This document shows, piece after piece, positions 1 to 10,791 of a stretch of DNA of 64,000 nt. The translations under genes and the position numbers were made by a program. The stretch's first letter is position 1. Every line of letters begins with the position of its first letter. Below the pieces are notes generated by a model, which did not search any database, was not told the DNA's origin, and saw nothing but the letters and a program-made list of their open reading frames with translations. The stretch is from NCBI GenBank assembly GCA_910589415.1, contig OU342638.1, positions 1,240,001 through 1,304,000 of the forward strand. The letters are read 5' to 3'. Origin of the DNA: Malachius bipustulatus. Taxonomy: Eukaryota; Arthropoda; Insecta; Coleoptera; Melyridae.

Positions 1-46
1 GCATGAATTGGGTTCCATATAACGCTTGCATATTCTAATTTGGTTC

Positions 47-394
47 TTACCAGACTATAATATAATATAATACTTTGATACTGTCAATGTTTGTGAAGTT
101 GTGGCACGTTCGTAGAACAAACCCAAGTGATTTCAATGCACTTTTGGCAATCAGATTGATATGTGACGCAAATGACAGCCTACTATCAAATGTGACACCC
201 ACATCTTTGATAGTGTCTGTTCTAGCTATGGTGGTGTTATCAATTGCATAATCAAAATGTATCATGTTTACCTTGAGGGTATAGCTAACTGACTTGCACT
301 TGTCAATATTGAGAGGCAGTCTGTTTCTCTGGCACCACTCCCATATGAGTGTAACGTCCTTCTGCAAGATCAAGCAGTCCTGCAAACATCGCAC
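47..394 (-). pseudogene. Non-LTR RT thumb/C-terminal segment
   Basis: The segment carries WCQRNRLPLNIDKCKSVSYT followed by IKDVGVTFDSRLSFASHI and a leucine-rich stretch. This is the usual region after FADD in Jockey/CR1-type polymerases (the LNxxKC and KDLGVxxD blocks). It ends at an in-frame stop at 47, before the expected C-terminal end of the protein. Confidence 0.7.
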
Positions 395-879
395 CTTAAC
401 ATATACGACAATTTTAAATCATCGGCAAATAGTAAATACGGCACATGTAGGTCACGGCCAATATCATTATTAAAGATCGCAAAGAGAATAGGTGCTAAGG
501 TGCTGCCTTGTGGAGCCCCACTTGTTGGTTTGAAGATGTCAGATCTGTGGCCTTGATATTCAACATATTGTTGTCTATCCTCGAGAAATGATTTTAAAAA
601 TATGATACTGGGCTCATTGAATCCGATAATTGATAGTTTCTGCAGTAGGATCTTGTGGTCCATCATATCAAATGCTTTATAAAAGTCCATGTATATTGTG
701 TCGACTTGCTCACGATTGTCTAGGGCTGCAGATAGATATTGGATTTGTACCATCAAGTTCGTGACGGTAGATCGACCTGGAAAAAATCCATGTTGATTGT
801 CGGAGATACGTGAATATACAGTGGATCCAATTTGCTGTAAGATACACATTTCAAATACTTTTGCAAAACCTGATGTCAA
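370..879 (-). pseudogene. Non-LTR reverse transcriptase palm domain
   Basis: The segment contains HGFFPGRSTVTNL, the first catalytic-aspartate block YMDFYKAFDMMDH, SGAPQGSTLAPILF and the FADDLKL catalytic box, so all three palm aspartates remain. The frame ends shortly after FADD; the thumb continues in another frame at 47-394, so a single small indel near 390 probably separates them. It lies on the same strand as the endonuclease and was one protein with it. Confidence 0.8.
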
Positions 880-904
880 TGATATAGGACGGTAATTTTC
901 AATC

Positions 905-1822
905 CTACTTAGTAGTCCACTCTTGTGAACTGGGCAGATACGTGAGTTTCCACATGTCAGGGAATGAAAGTGATTTTATGGATAAGTTAAATATTATGGT
1001 GAGTGGCTTTGCAAGGGCAGACGCACAATCTCTGATAATAAAAGATGGTATACCATCGGGACCACAGGATGGAGTAGATTTCATTCTCTTCAGAGCCTGC
1101 ATCACCTCTTCTTCAGTTAGGGTATCAATATTGACAGTATCATAGTTAGAGTTAAATGAGCTTGTTGGGTAAATGTTAGAGAGAGAGGTACTGTAGACAG
1201 CACCGAAATAGCGAGCAAATGCTTGTACTATCTCATGCGTTCCTTGAATGTCTATGTTTTCGAAGTTTACAATACCAGGGATTCTAGACCTGCGTTTTTT
1301 ATTGTTAACATAGGACCAAAACTTATTAGGGTTTAGTTTTAGCTCGTTTTGAACTTCGTTTATATAATCATTATATGCAATGTCAATCAAACATTTCACA
1401 TGTTTACGGAGGGCTTTAAATTCCTCATAATAACATGCAGCTCCTGTACGTTTGTACTTTGAAAGAATTTTAGATTTCGTCTTTACAGTAAATATGATTT
1501 CAGGAGAGAACCACACAGGGTATTGTCTACTATGAATCACAACCCTTGGAACAGTGCTACTAATAATATTATCAAAGGTTCTATAGAATATTGCACATGC
1601 TTCATTTGCATCAGTGCAATTTCCAAGGGAGGTCCAATCTTGTTTCAAAATAAGGTCGTACAAAAGATGGAAGTTTCCTTTTTTAAAATTAAATTTAAGT
1701 GATTTGGTGTTATTCCGGAAGTTTTTGTGTTTTTGATCTCTCAGTAGAAGGGATATATTCAAAGTGGGGTGATATGCATCCTCAGGTACAAAAGGCATTG
1801 ACTCACGGGTCACCTTACACAT
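905..1822 (-). pseudogene. Non-LTR element: linker and N-terminal RT region
   Basis: About 305 residues link endonuclease to RT. The segment contains the basic PVWFSPEI and KFWSYVNNKK blocks and ends with the RT fingers motif CGPDGIPSFIIRDCA followed by ALAKPLTIIFNLS, which is standard RT domain 0 to 1 in Jockey/CR1-type elements. A frame break separates it from the palm domain at 370-879, and a stop or shift at about 1823-1903 separates it from the endonuclease. Confidence 0.75.
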
Positions 1823-1903
1823 AACATTTGAAAAAACTAGATCTAAGGTATTGCCAGAGCTATTTATGATATCGTTAAATTGATTGAGATTCCATAGGTC
1901 TGT

Positions 1904-2418
1904 TTAGTCATTCAAGGTAACTTTGAATGGACTGTGTTTAGTATCGTGATTAAATTCTGGAATATTGAAGTCTCCTAACAAAATTACATTATGCCTGAAT
2001 ATACACACAGTGGACTCAAGTAAGTCACATAAAAGTGTAAAGTTACTTAAAGTTACATTCGGTGGAATATATACAACTATAACTATGAAGCATGAACAAT
2101 ATACAGTTAATTTGCATGCTATTATATCAATCATGGGAAGAGCGTCCCAAATGTTGGATAAGTCTATTTCAGAGGATCGAATGCTGTCCCTCACTGCGAG
2201 AAGCACACCTCCACCCCGTGAGACACCCAGTGATGCCAGATTTCTGTCTTTACGAAACACAGCGTAGCCTGCATCCATGATCTCAGTAGAGAGTAAACTA
2301 TCTTTCAACCAGGTTTCAGTACAAGCCACAATGTCAGTATCGAGCGCATAAACTGACGTATGAAAAGTTGTAATTTTTGTGTTCAGTCCTCTAACATTTT
2401 GATATGTGATATTAAGAT
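1904..2418 (-). pseudogene. APE-type endonuclease domain of the non-LTR element
   Basis: The protein shows the N-terminal endonuclease signature NVRGLNTK, then TETWLKD, a glycine-rich SRGGGVLLAV segment and GDFNIPE. These match the metal-binding and catalytic blocks of exonuclease-endonuclease-phosphatase domains that nick target DNA for target-primed reverse transcription. The open frame seems to run on to 2467, but its first 16 or so residues are read from the end of the inserted transposon. The true upstream coding sequence is at 5841-5945 on the same strand. The frame stops at 1904, so the histidine block near the end of the domain is lost or shifted. Confidence 0.75.
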
Positions 2419-2443
2419 CTGCCCTGCTTGGCAAGAAAGCCGT
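2419..2443 (+). repeat. Left TIR of element a
   Basis: The 25-bp inverted repeat pairs with 5812-5836 with one mismatch (G/A at the twelfth base). The subterminal sequence to about 2880 contains several short CCGTAT/ACGGC words like those in element c. Confidence 0.85.
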
Positions 2444-3035
2444 ATCTCCAAATTTTATAAAAAACAACGTAAGTGCATATTCAGGTTTTAGTGGTCGATT
2501 TCTATCGAAAAACGTATCAAAAACACCGTAAATCCAACCATAATAGGTCTTAAAACCGTATTTAAATATGGCCGTATGAAATCTTTCAATAAAAATGTAT
2601 GATTACTGCTTGGGAGAAAAACCGCATCTCCAAATTGTATAGCGTTATTTACCGTAAGTGTAAAGTATTCTAAGAAAGTTAGCCGTATATACTGTCATAC
2701 GGCGTTTTTCGCAAGCATTATCCCCAGCTTCCCGCCTCGATTTCTACGAAATGTTTGACGGTTGGTTTATACGGTGTTTATTGCAAGTATATAGTTCTTT
2801 ACATTAGCTAAATGACTCTACCGTAGACGTTTTACGGCCTTTTTAATAAGAATAAGAATACCCCTCTTCTTTCAAACAAGAAGCTGCTGGAAATTTACAA
2901 AACTACCATTTCATTTCAGTGCATGTTTGCATACTGAACGTGTGACTGCGTATTACAGTGTATTTAATTAAACATAGTTAATAATTAAGACAATATAATA
3001 AACAAACTAAAATTTATTTGTATTTGTGGTGCATA

Positions 3036-5298
3036 ATGGAATATCCACGCGGCAAAAAACTTGTAGTAATGGCTTGTGCTTCCAAAGAAAAGATGGTAAG
3101 TCTGTTTTCTTTTTTTTTTAATATTGATCTCTCTCTAATCATAACAAAATTTTAGAAAACAGATAATAATCAAAAATCTCGTCCAATAAAAATGAAAAAG
3201 GATTCTCATTCATTTGATGAACATGATAGTGTAATCAGATCAAAGTTTTTCTTTGAATTAGACTTAACAGCTCTCACTGCAGAATTGTTCGAAGTATATG
3301 ACATGCTGAAATGCATAAAAAAATGTTCTGAATAAAATATTCGATGATGCATTCATCCTTGCTAATGTAAATTTGATGGACTTGGAAATCGTGGATGAAA
3401 ATTTTTTGCCAATTAAAAATATTGACGAGATTGCTGTAGAAGATAAGACTGTTCAAGATCCGGTTGAAACAACCGACAATCGAGGCAATGAGGGAAATGT
3501 TGTGATTCAAAATAATTCTGGAACAACTATCGTTATTGAGGTAGCCAATAATTATTTTACTAAAACAGGAGAGATCCGAAAAAGGAAAAAATTTTCCAAG
3601 ACACTTTCAGAAAGGAGGAACTTATTTTTCCAGAAACAAAGAGAGAAACACTGCGTTCAAGGTAATAATTGTAAGTGTAGCAAGAAATGTTTGCTAAAAG
3701 TACCTGAGGAAGCTAGAAAAAACATAAATAGTGAATTTTGGAAACTGAATTATAAAGAAAGGCGTGTTTATGTAATTAATCATGTAGAAATATGCTCTGT
3801 TAAACGACGACGGTCTGAAAATTCAAATGAAACGAAAGGCAAAACTCTGACTTATAAGTTAAGAAACCAAGATGGAATGGTTCATCCCAGTGTGTAAAAA
3901 GTTTTTTCTAACTACTTTAGGATTTAACGAAAATAATGATAGCATCCTCAAATGTATATATAGTAAGCAAAAAGATCAAATTACTTTGCAAAATGATGAT
4001 AAGAGAGGATGCGCAAGGAAGAAAAATCAAATTAATAGAGAAATAGTGAGAAAACATATTCTATCTTTTTCCCCATGTGTTTCCCATTATAGGCGGGAGC
4101 ACGCTCCGAACAGATTGTATTTACCTTCAATTCATGCATAAAGATTTTATAGAAAAACATTCTGAAACGGCCTGCTCTTATGAGGTTTACCGTTCAATAG
4201 TAAGTACCGAAATGAACATTTCATTCACAAAGTTGGGGCACGAGGAATGCGAAAAATGTGAATTGTTTAAGTTACATAACAAAGATCACGATCCCGAAAA
4301 TGTAAACGAAAATTGTGAGATTTGCATCAATCATTGCATTCACAGACAGAAATATTTAAAGGCAAGAGAAGCCTATGAAAAAGATTGCAAGAATCAAAAG
4401 TTGAAATCCCAAGAAAATACTTTTTATGTTTCAGTTGATATGCAGAAGGTAATCATGTTACCTCGTATTGACATGTAAGCAGGTACTATTTACTCCGAGA
4501 ATAATTGCTTTCAACGAATCGTTTGTACCGATTGGAAAATTTAAGTCAAACCCTCCTTTCATCGCTTTGTGGCATGAAGGTATTTCAGGGAGAAAACAAG
4601 CAGATGTAACTAGCACATATCACAATTTTTTGCTTTTTGCTAGAGACTTTGAAAACATCGTAATCTGGGCCGACAATTGTGCAGGACAAAACAAGAATTG
4701 GTGTCTGTTTTCATTTCTAGTTTATGTGATCAATTCCGATGAAATCGCTGCAAAAAAGATTAGCATAAAATATTTCGAAACGGGACATACATTCATGCCT
4801 GCAGACGTATTTCATCGTGAGGTAGAGTTGGGCTTAAAACAAAATCCTAAAATATATGACTTTCAAGATTTTTGCAATGTAGTTGGAAAATGTAACTCCG
4901 GCAAAGTTCATGTAAAGCAGATGAAATGTACTGATTTTAGAAAGTGGTGTAGTATGGCATCAGTTTATCAACTACAAAAGCTGAATAGTGACCAAAACAG
5001 ACCTATGCTTCGCGATATATGTGAAATTACCGTAAGAAGAAATTTTAAATCCTTATTTTTCAAAACTGAATATAACGGAGAAGAAAAAGAATTACACTTT
5101 CTAGCGAAGAAATATTTGAAAAATGACATAGAACAAGCAGAAAGTAATGAAGCAAATAGAGGAATAGCAAGAGAGAGGAAAAATACGATTTTGAAAAATT
5201 TGTCCAAAATTATACCAGAACATAAACTGAAATTTTGGAAAGAATTGGAGGAAAATGAGCAAGCAGTGGACTTATCCAAAGAAATTGAAGACAATTGA
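3036..5298 (+). pseudogene. Transposase-like gene of element a (Cys-rich N-terminus plus RNase H-like core, DUF7869-like)
   Basis: A short first exon begins at ATG 3036. It is followed by an apparent GT-AG intron at 3096-3155 (donor GTAAGT, acceptor TTTTAG) and then by five frame pieces separated by small shifts: one in the A-run near 3320, then near 3880, 4135 and 4470. The N-terminal half has the cysteine cluster CVQGNNCKCSKKC and later ECEKCELF and CEICINHC, probably zinc-binding. The C-terminal part has VSVDMQKV, IWADNCAGQNKNW and GHTFMPADVFHREVE, which look like the three acidic/His blocks of an RNase H-fold recombinase. I recognise this block order from insect and cnidarian proteins labelled DUF7869; the catalytic role is inferred. 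Confidence 0.7.
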
Positions 5299-5811
5299 TA
5301 AACTTAAATAATTTTTCTATTGTTCAATTTATTACGTCCGTAGGATATTTTATTTTAATTTGAATAGCTTATAGAAAAAGCATTATTATTTTATATTATA
5401 CTTATACAAAATTTTTTTGTATGTGACAGGTTTGAATAAACTACAAAAAGCTCCATGTTTTTTTTATGCTAAAGCAACATAGTTTTGCGGTATTTTTATC
5501 TAGGAATTTTACCTACCATTACTTCATAAAAACATCGTATCATGGCGCGAAATGGCGGATACGGCTTATTCTTCAAGTAATGATGATAGAATAGTTAAAG
5601 AAAAAGACCGTATAGTCCCCTGTTTTATGGGAATACGTAATTATTTGTTACATTAAATATAATACCAGTGGAACGTATGATTTCAAAAAATAATTAAAGC
5701 AAATCTTGTCCATTTATGTGTTTTCCTAAAGAAGTTATAAGCTTTCAATCGGAGATAATTTAGAGGTAAACTTTCAGACGTCGTTTTCTCGAAAGCTGCG
5801 CATGTGGATTC

Positions 5812-5836
5812 ACGGCTTTCTTGCTAAGCAGGGCAG
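5812..5836 (-). repeat. Right TIR of element a
   Basis: This is the reverse complement of 2419-2443 except for one base. It is followed directly by the second AGAT target copy and then by the resumed coding sequence of the interrupted non-LTR element. Confidence 0.85.
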
Positions 5837-5840
5837 AGAT

Positions 5841-5945
5841 GTGGATCGGCAATTTCTGAGTTTTCTTTGTCCTTATCTATGACCTTGGTAGATGAGGGTA
5901 TCGTTATTATGTGGTTTGATATTGCTGGTCTAAAAAATGTTGTCC
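5841..5945 (-). pseudogene. 5' continuation of the split non-LTR endonuclease frame
   Basis: On the minus strand this stretch has no stop and joins, through one AGAT copy, to the endonuclease frame at 2418. It encodes about 33 residues of polar N-terminal sequence with no recognisable domain. An in-frame TAG lies just upstream at about 5952, so the true start is missing or mutated. Between 5945 and 6075 I see nothing further. Confidence 0.6.
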
Positions 5946-6449
5946 TATTCTAAAGTTAAATCTAGAATAAGCTATACCCTTAGGCCAGAAATTTGTCTGA
6001 TATACCGTGTCCTTCAGGTCAGGAGAGACACCCACTAAGAAGCAGTTATTGTCATTACTCACAGATTTTGTTTGAAGCAGTTTGACAGATATTGATTCCT
6101 GGATGGTTTTTGTTTTGTTGAATATATGTAACCAAGGTTTCCATCAGATATCTGTAGCACCAAACTCAATTTCAAAAACCGCTTTTGTGACTCCACACGG
6201 TCACTATGAGTATTTGAAAATGCTGTTGGAAATGCATCAAAGTAGTTTTATTTTATTGTTTTTGATTTGTTTTTAAAATAACTTAGTTACAATTTATTAT
6301 TAGAATTTTATGTCAATAAGTCAGTTTGAAAATATTAGATAGACGTTTGGAGAGTTTTAGTTTAAATAAAGTACTTTAGAAGGTTTATAGAAGCATTTAT
6401 TAATAGATAACAAGTACTTTATTTACCGATTTCATAGAAAACTCAACAA

Positions 6450-7816
6450 ATGCCTTTCGGTCTTGTCAATGTTCTGTTTTTCAAAGAGCTATCAATAATG
6501 CTTTAGGTCATTTACATTACGAACAAGTTTTAGTTTATATGGATGATCGATTATTACCGTCGGCATCTATAAAGGATGGCTTAGATTTACTTGAAACTGT
6601 GTTGAAACTTTTAGGTGACGCTAAATTTAAATTGAACTTACAAAAATGTTCATTTTTGAAAAGCACAATTCACTTTTTAGGTCATGAGATTGGGTCTGAA
6701 GGTATATCGCCAGGTACAGCTAAAGTTGAAGCTGTTAAAAACTTCAAACAGCCGTCGAATGTTTACGAAGTTTGACAATTTCTTGGTTTAGCTGGATATT
6801 TTCGTAAATTCATTCACAATTTCGCTACTATTGCATCACCACTAACCAAATTGACTAAAAAGAATATACCTTTTGACTGGGGAGAAAATCAATCTAATTC
6901 ATTTTCAGAGCTTAAAAACCACTTAATCGCAAAACCTATTTTGATGCCCTATAATCCGCTTCTACCCACAGAAATACATACAAATGCTAGTTCTAAAGGT
7001 TTGGGAGGTATTTTTCTTCAAGTTCAGCAAAACAGTCAATTAAAACCCGTTGCTTATTTCAGTCGAGTTACCACTCCAGCTGAGCAGGTATACCACAGCT
7101 ACGAATTAGAAACTTTGGCGATTATCGAAAGTCTAAAACGTTTTAGGATTTACCTGACTGGTCATCATTTCAAAATCATTACCGATTGTTCAGCTGTTCG
7201 ATATACCTTTTCAAAGCGTGACTTGATTCCCAGAATTGCTAGGTGGTGGCTTTCGGTTCAGGATTTCTATTTCGAAATTGAACATAAACCAGGTTCAAGT
7301 ATGAAACACGTGGACGCACTAAGTAGAAATCCACTAAACGTTTTACAAATTAGCCCCGAAGACTGGTTCTTAACTATTCGGCTACAAGATGATAGTCTTC
7401 AAAACATTGTGCAACAAATTAAAGAAAATTCAGATCAATATTTGAAACGTGAATGTGTTTATAAAAATAATCGATTGTATAGGAAAACAATTAATGGTGA
7501 AAGGCTAGTTATACAAAAATTTGCCAGGTTTCAGTTGTTAAGAAAATATCACGAAAACATAGGACACCCCAGTTTTGGACGTTGTTTAGACATAATTAAA
7601 AATGAATTCTGGTTTGTAAAAATGTCTAAATTTACTAGAAAATATGTACGCTCTTTCTTCCAGTGTGGGTACGCTAAAGGCAACTATGGCAAAACCGAAG
7701 GAGAGTTACATCCGATTACGAAACCTACTACACCCAAGCACACTATACATGTGGATCATGTGGGACCATTTCCGAAAAGCAAAACTGGATTCTCATATAA
7801 TACTCACTGTTGTTGA
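6450..7816 (+). pseudogene. Gypsy RT (C-terminal half), RNase H and integrase zinc domain, element D
   Basis: The catalytic box reads LVYMDDRLLPS, with both aspartates kept. The connection block QFLGLAGYFRKFI follows an in-frame TGA at 6773. RNase H shows TNASSKGLGGIF (first acidic residue changed from D to N), ELETLAIIESL and TDCSAVRYTF. The integrase zinc domain shows HENIGHPSFGRC and then a damaged second pair (SFFQCGYAK, one cysteine lost). The frame shifts at about 7795. RNase H and integrase would therefore both be inactive even without the stops. Confidence 0.8.
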
Positions 7817-8210
7817 TTCTTTTACGAAATATGTAGTCGTTAAACCATCTAGAACTTTGGGTTCTGCAGAATGTATTAAAAACCAATGGGAGATTTTCGG
7901 TGGACTTTTAAGATATCCAAAAAGAATAATAATTAGTGACAACGGTGTTGCTTTTACTAGCAGATATTTCAAAGAATTTGTTAATGATAAACAAGTTAAA
8001 CATATAATGACAGCTACTGCTACTCCAAGGGCAAACGGCCAGGTAGAGAGATATCATAGAACATTGTTAAACGCGATGAGAACTACATGTAGTGATGATG
8101 ATAGATCTTGGGATGAAAAAATTCCTGATATTGTATGGGGAATGAATAATACACGTAACAGTAGTACAAACTACAAAGTATTCACCTTTCGAGCTTCTCT
8201 TTGGTTATAA
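7790..8210 (+). pseudogene. Gypsy integrase catalytic core, element D
   Basis: Continuing in a second frame, the core has VVDSFTKYVVV (first D), IISDNGVAFTS (second D) and RANGQVERYHRTL (E), the DDE triad of retroviral-type integrases. The frame degenerates after GMNNTRN near 8165; a further 120 bp of recognisable C-terminal sequence continues to 8334. This was part of the same polyprotein as the preceding entry. Confidence 0.8.
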
Positions 8211-8334
8211 AAATCAATAATATTCAATGATATAACACAGTCAGACTCTGTTGAGTTTTCGAAAAGGAGGGCAAATGCGAGCAAAAATTTGAAAAGAGTG
8301 GCAGATGAAATGAAAATTCAATATGATCGTAAAA

Positions 8335-8447
8335 TTGTAGGGTTTCAAAGTCTTATATTTGCTTGTTTATATGCATGGTGACCAAAGCTGTTCATATTGA
8401 ACTTGTTACAGATTTGTCAACTGATTCGTTTATTTTGGCTTTAAAGA
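8335..8447 (+). repeat. 113-bp perfect inverted copy of BEL/Pao integrase sequence, left arm
   Basis: This segment is the exact reverse complement of 8671-8783 with a 223-bp spacer. The right arm is in its native place inside the BEL/Pao integrase; the left arm is a displaced, inverted copy lying between the Gypsy fragment and the end of the integrase. No base differs between the arms. Confidence 0.9.
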
Positions 8448-9346
8448 AACTTACAAGACCGTATTCCTGCCTCCCAAAGTCCTCCAAAGTGAGGTGATCT
8501 AGGGGGTATGAAGTGCCAATCGACTCCTTCTCCTGTCATAGCCTCAACAATGCTGTCTTTATTTTTTAATACAAAATCCCTCAACTTGTCTAACTCGGTT
8601 TTCGCTCCCCTAAAATTTATCCCGTTGTCCGAATACATATTGGAAGGCTTTCCCCTACTGGCAATAAATCTCTTTAAAGCCAAAATAAACGAATCAGTTG
8701 ACAAATCTGTAACAAGTTCAATATGAACAGCTTTGGTCACCATGCATATAAACAAGCAAATATAAGACTTTGAAACCCTACAACCACGCCACTTCCTATC
8801 CTTTAAATTAATTGGACCAGCATAGTCCACCCCAGTATTTTGAAAAGGGTAAGAAGGATTAATTCTGCAAGCTGGCAGATTACCCATTATTGGGGTTATT
8901 ATTTTTGGCGTAACACGAAAACACCTCACGCTTTCGTGAACCACTCTTTTTGCCATACACCTTCCCGAAATTGCCCAAAATCTCTCTCGCACAGATGCTA
9001 ATAGGTGTTGCGAACCAGCATGCAACAAACGCAAATGGCTCAGTTCTTTTGCAAAGCATCGCGTTTGTACATATTTAACCAAAACCATTAAGGAATTATT
9101 TAGGTCTTCCGATGACAAAAGGCCAACACATCTATCTTGTCTTGGCTTTACGCAATTATTCGCAAACCTAAGGCAGTAAGCGATTACTCTCTCCAATTTA
9201 TTGAGATTAGAGTAATTACAAAAGTTAAAATTATCCAACTTATTAGTAACTAAAAGACTGATTTCAGTTTTCATTTCCGGTACTACGGACAAGAAATGAT
9301 CAAAATTACCATCACCATGAGAAGGCCAGTTGGTATAATGTTTCAT
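8441..9346 (-). pseudogene. BEL/Pao integrase fragment
   Basis: The 301-residue frame contains the zinc-domain block RLLHAGSQHLLASVRERFW, then FQNTGVDYAGPI, MVTKAVHIELVTDLST, YSDNGINFRGAK and FIPPRSPHFGGLWEAGI. This is the typical Pao-type integrase series with D, D and E of the catalytic core visible. It begins mid-protein at 9346 and is cut off after GIRSCK, where the inverted 113-bp copy begins; the last two residues of the frame come from that copy. No RT, gag or LTR of this element is present. Confidence 0.85.
8671..8783 (-). repeat. 113-bp perfect inverted repeat, right arm (native copy)
   Basis: This pairs exactly with 8335-8447 and encodes the start of the integrase catalytic core on the minus strand. 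Confidence 0.9.
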
Positions 9347-9349
9347 GAG

Positions 9350-9926
9350 ACCTTACCGAAGTTGTGTCAAAGACTGTGATTTCATCTTATAGTAGTCACT
9401 CAGAAAGAATGACATAAGAGATAGACATGATTTAATTGATTTATTAGAGAGCTGAGAAATATTTAGGAGAGTCGGAAAGGACGACTATAAAGGTAACCTG
9501 TGACTTTGCTAAGAACTTCTACGTACTGTATTTCGGCAGTCGGACAAGACGACTATAAAGGTAACCTGGGTACTGTTCTACTTTATATTGATTGCCTGTG
9601 TGGAATCTTGATATATTAAAATAATGTACCTACTCGTAAGAATAAGATGATTCCAGATTTGAAAATATGATGCAATTATAAGACAGAAGTTTTAAAGAAT
9701 AAAAATTTACCTATTCTGTGTGGTATAGTCTTGGAAAGGTGCTCAGCAGTATTGTAATGGACTTCGAGATTCAGAATGTAATTCGAGAGCCCAAGAAAGA
9801 ATTCAAGCGATTCTTTCTTTAGGTACTACCGAGGGTAGGTACTACTTATGATTTTAGATCTTTAAAAGCACCGAAGTATTATAGAAGTATACCTATACTG
9901 AAGGTAAGTACATAATTTAGAAAATT
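9350..9926. other. Non-coding stretch with a short repeated motif
   Basis: I see no gene. The motif GACGACTATAAAGGTAACCT occurs twice, near 9479 and 9549, each after an AGTCGG-like word, about 69 bp apart. The rest is AT-rich with several TAGGTAC words and no recognisable element ends. If the SLX1-like gene downstream on the minus strand is real, its later exons would have to lie here or beyond; I could not find its EWAW block. Confidence 0.4.
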
Positions 9927-10190
9927 TTAATACCTAACAGAGGAGTTCGGTTGAGGGTTGTGTGGTGATCTGAGGAGGAATGGAAAATAATAATGCACAA
10001 AAACGAACCAAGGTCCTTTCTTGCTAGTCTTCCAGGCTCCACCCGCTTGTTTCCCGTCGTTGTGCTGCTTGATCCTTCTGTTTGGATCCGTGGTATAACC
10101 GATGTAAGTCCTTCCTTTGTACCTTGTATTCGTGCAGTATAAGAGATAAACACCAAAGAAATGTTCTATGGTATCGATTTCGTCACACAT
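9927..10190 (-). CDS. SLX1-like GIY-YIG nuclease, N-terminal exon or fragment
   Basis: The 87-residue frame contains [28 protein letters not shown] and [12 protein letters not shown]. These match the GIY-YIG half of SLX1, the structure-specific endonuclease that pairs with SLX4 to cut branched DNA. The (G)VY and YIG tyrosines and the RR/H of the active site are present. The catalytic glutamate (in the EWAWQ block of SLX1) and the RING finger are not seen; after GPW the sequence diverges and stops at 9927. It is either exon 1 with a splice site near 10015 or a truncated copy. The start at 10190 gives a normal SLX1 N-terminus length. This is the only likely host gene in the window. Confidence 0.55.
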   Translation of the reverse strand: MCDEIDTIEHFFGVYLLYCTNTRYKGRTYIGYTTDPNRRIKQHNDGKQAGGAWKTSKKGPWFVFVHYYFPFLLRSPHNPQPNSSVRY

Positions 10191-10791
10191 TTTTTTATCG
10201 ATTTCGCTACGAACTTTGATTTATTTTTTATATTTTTCCAACCGTGATCGCGAGAATTTAAACCTCGAAGTTAGAAGACAGAATAAAAATACTTTAAAGT
10301 TTCAAAAGTTTGAAATTTCACAGCAAACAGTAAACACAGAACACAATCCGAAGTTATAAAGACAAGAAAGACAACTATAAATCTCGATTCTTGACGCAAG
10401 ACATACGGCAAATAATCTGATTGTTGCGTCATGTCAAACGTCAACTTCAATTCGACGATGCATGTCAAGCAGGGATAGAAAATTCCATGTAATTGGCTAA
10501 ATAAGTAACTATTGTGGCGCCACCAAGTGGGCAAATTTGACACTTTCATGCGGCAAGTCCCGCATGCCCCCTATTCATTTTAATGTACATATTTGTTATT
10601 GGAAACATGAGGTCGTTAAGGTATAAAAAAATCGGGAAGGGTGTGTTGTACACGAGTACCTTAAATGCTTGCGATTACATACGTATTTATTACTTACTCC
10701 TGAATCTTTTTTTAGATAGTAAATTAAAGTTAAAAATTTTAGTTAATAATTTAAGGCATATAAGTAATACCAAATACCTTAAAATATTAAT
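10191..10791. other. Intergenic stretch upstream of the SLX1-like piece
   Basis: I see no protein signature on either strand. If the SLX1-like exon is a live gene, its minus-strand promoter would lie here, but no TATA or other element stands out. Confidence 0.4.

Larger units (their letters stand above)
1..2418 (-). mobile_element. Jockey/CR1-type non-LTR retrotransposon, decayed, main part
   Basis: Reading the minus strand gives, in order, an endonuclease domain, a linker, a reverse transcriptase and an RT C-terminal segment, which is the order of APE-type non-LTR elements. The frame is broken at several places, so the element is dead. It leaves the window at position 1, so the 3' tail is not visible. 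A DNA transposon (2419-5836) interrupts it near the start of the endonuclease, and the same reading frame resumes at 5841-5945. Clade placement (Jockey versus CR1) is an inference from motif style, not from a tree. Confidence 0.8.
2419..5836 (+). mobile_element. TIR DNA transposon 'element a', DUF7869-like, 4-bp target duplication
   Basis: The 3418-bp element has terminal inverted repeats starting CTGCCCTGCTTGGCAAGAAA on the left; the right copy has one mismatch in 25. It is flanked by AGAT at 2415-2418 and AGAT at 5837-5840. Removing the element plus one AGAT lets the minus-strand endonuclease frame of the host retroelement run on without a break, which fixes the insertion boundaries (a 1-base ambiguity remains because AGAT begins with A and ends with T). 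It encodes one multi-domain gene, now frameshifted. Motifs built on ccgta/acggc are scattered in both subterminal regions. The 4-bp duplication would fit the Sola superfamily, but I cannot confirm that. Confidence 0.8.
6076..8334 (+). mobile_element. Decayed Ty3/Gypsy pol fragment 'element D'
   Basis: RT, RNase H and integrase follow in order on the plus strand, without gag, protease or LTRs. The RT starts mid-domain at 6076 ([16 protein letters not shown]), is broken by about 230 bp of AT-rich insertion at roughly 6216-6450, and resumes at ATGCCTTTCGG. Its closest relative in this window is element B; both share the YHSYELETLA and VDALSRNP blocks. The fragment ends abruptly at 8334, where an inverted copy of BEL/Pao sequence begins. 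Confidence 0.8.

Noticed and set aside
10271..10549. A 92-codon minus-strand frame next to the SLX1-like piece
   Set aside because: It has no domain, biased composition or neighbour support; probably chance.
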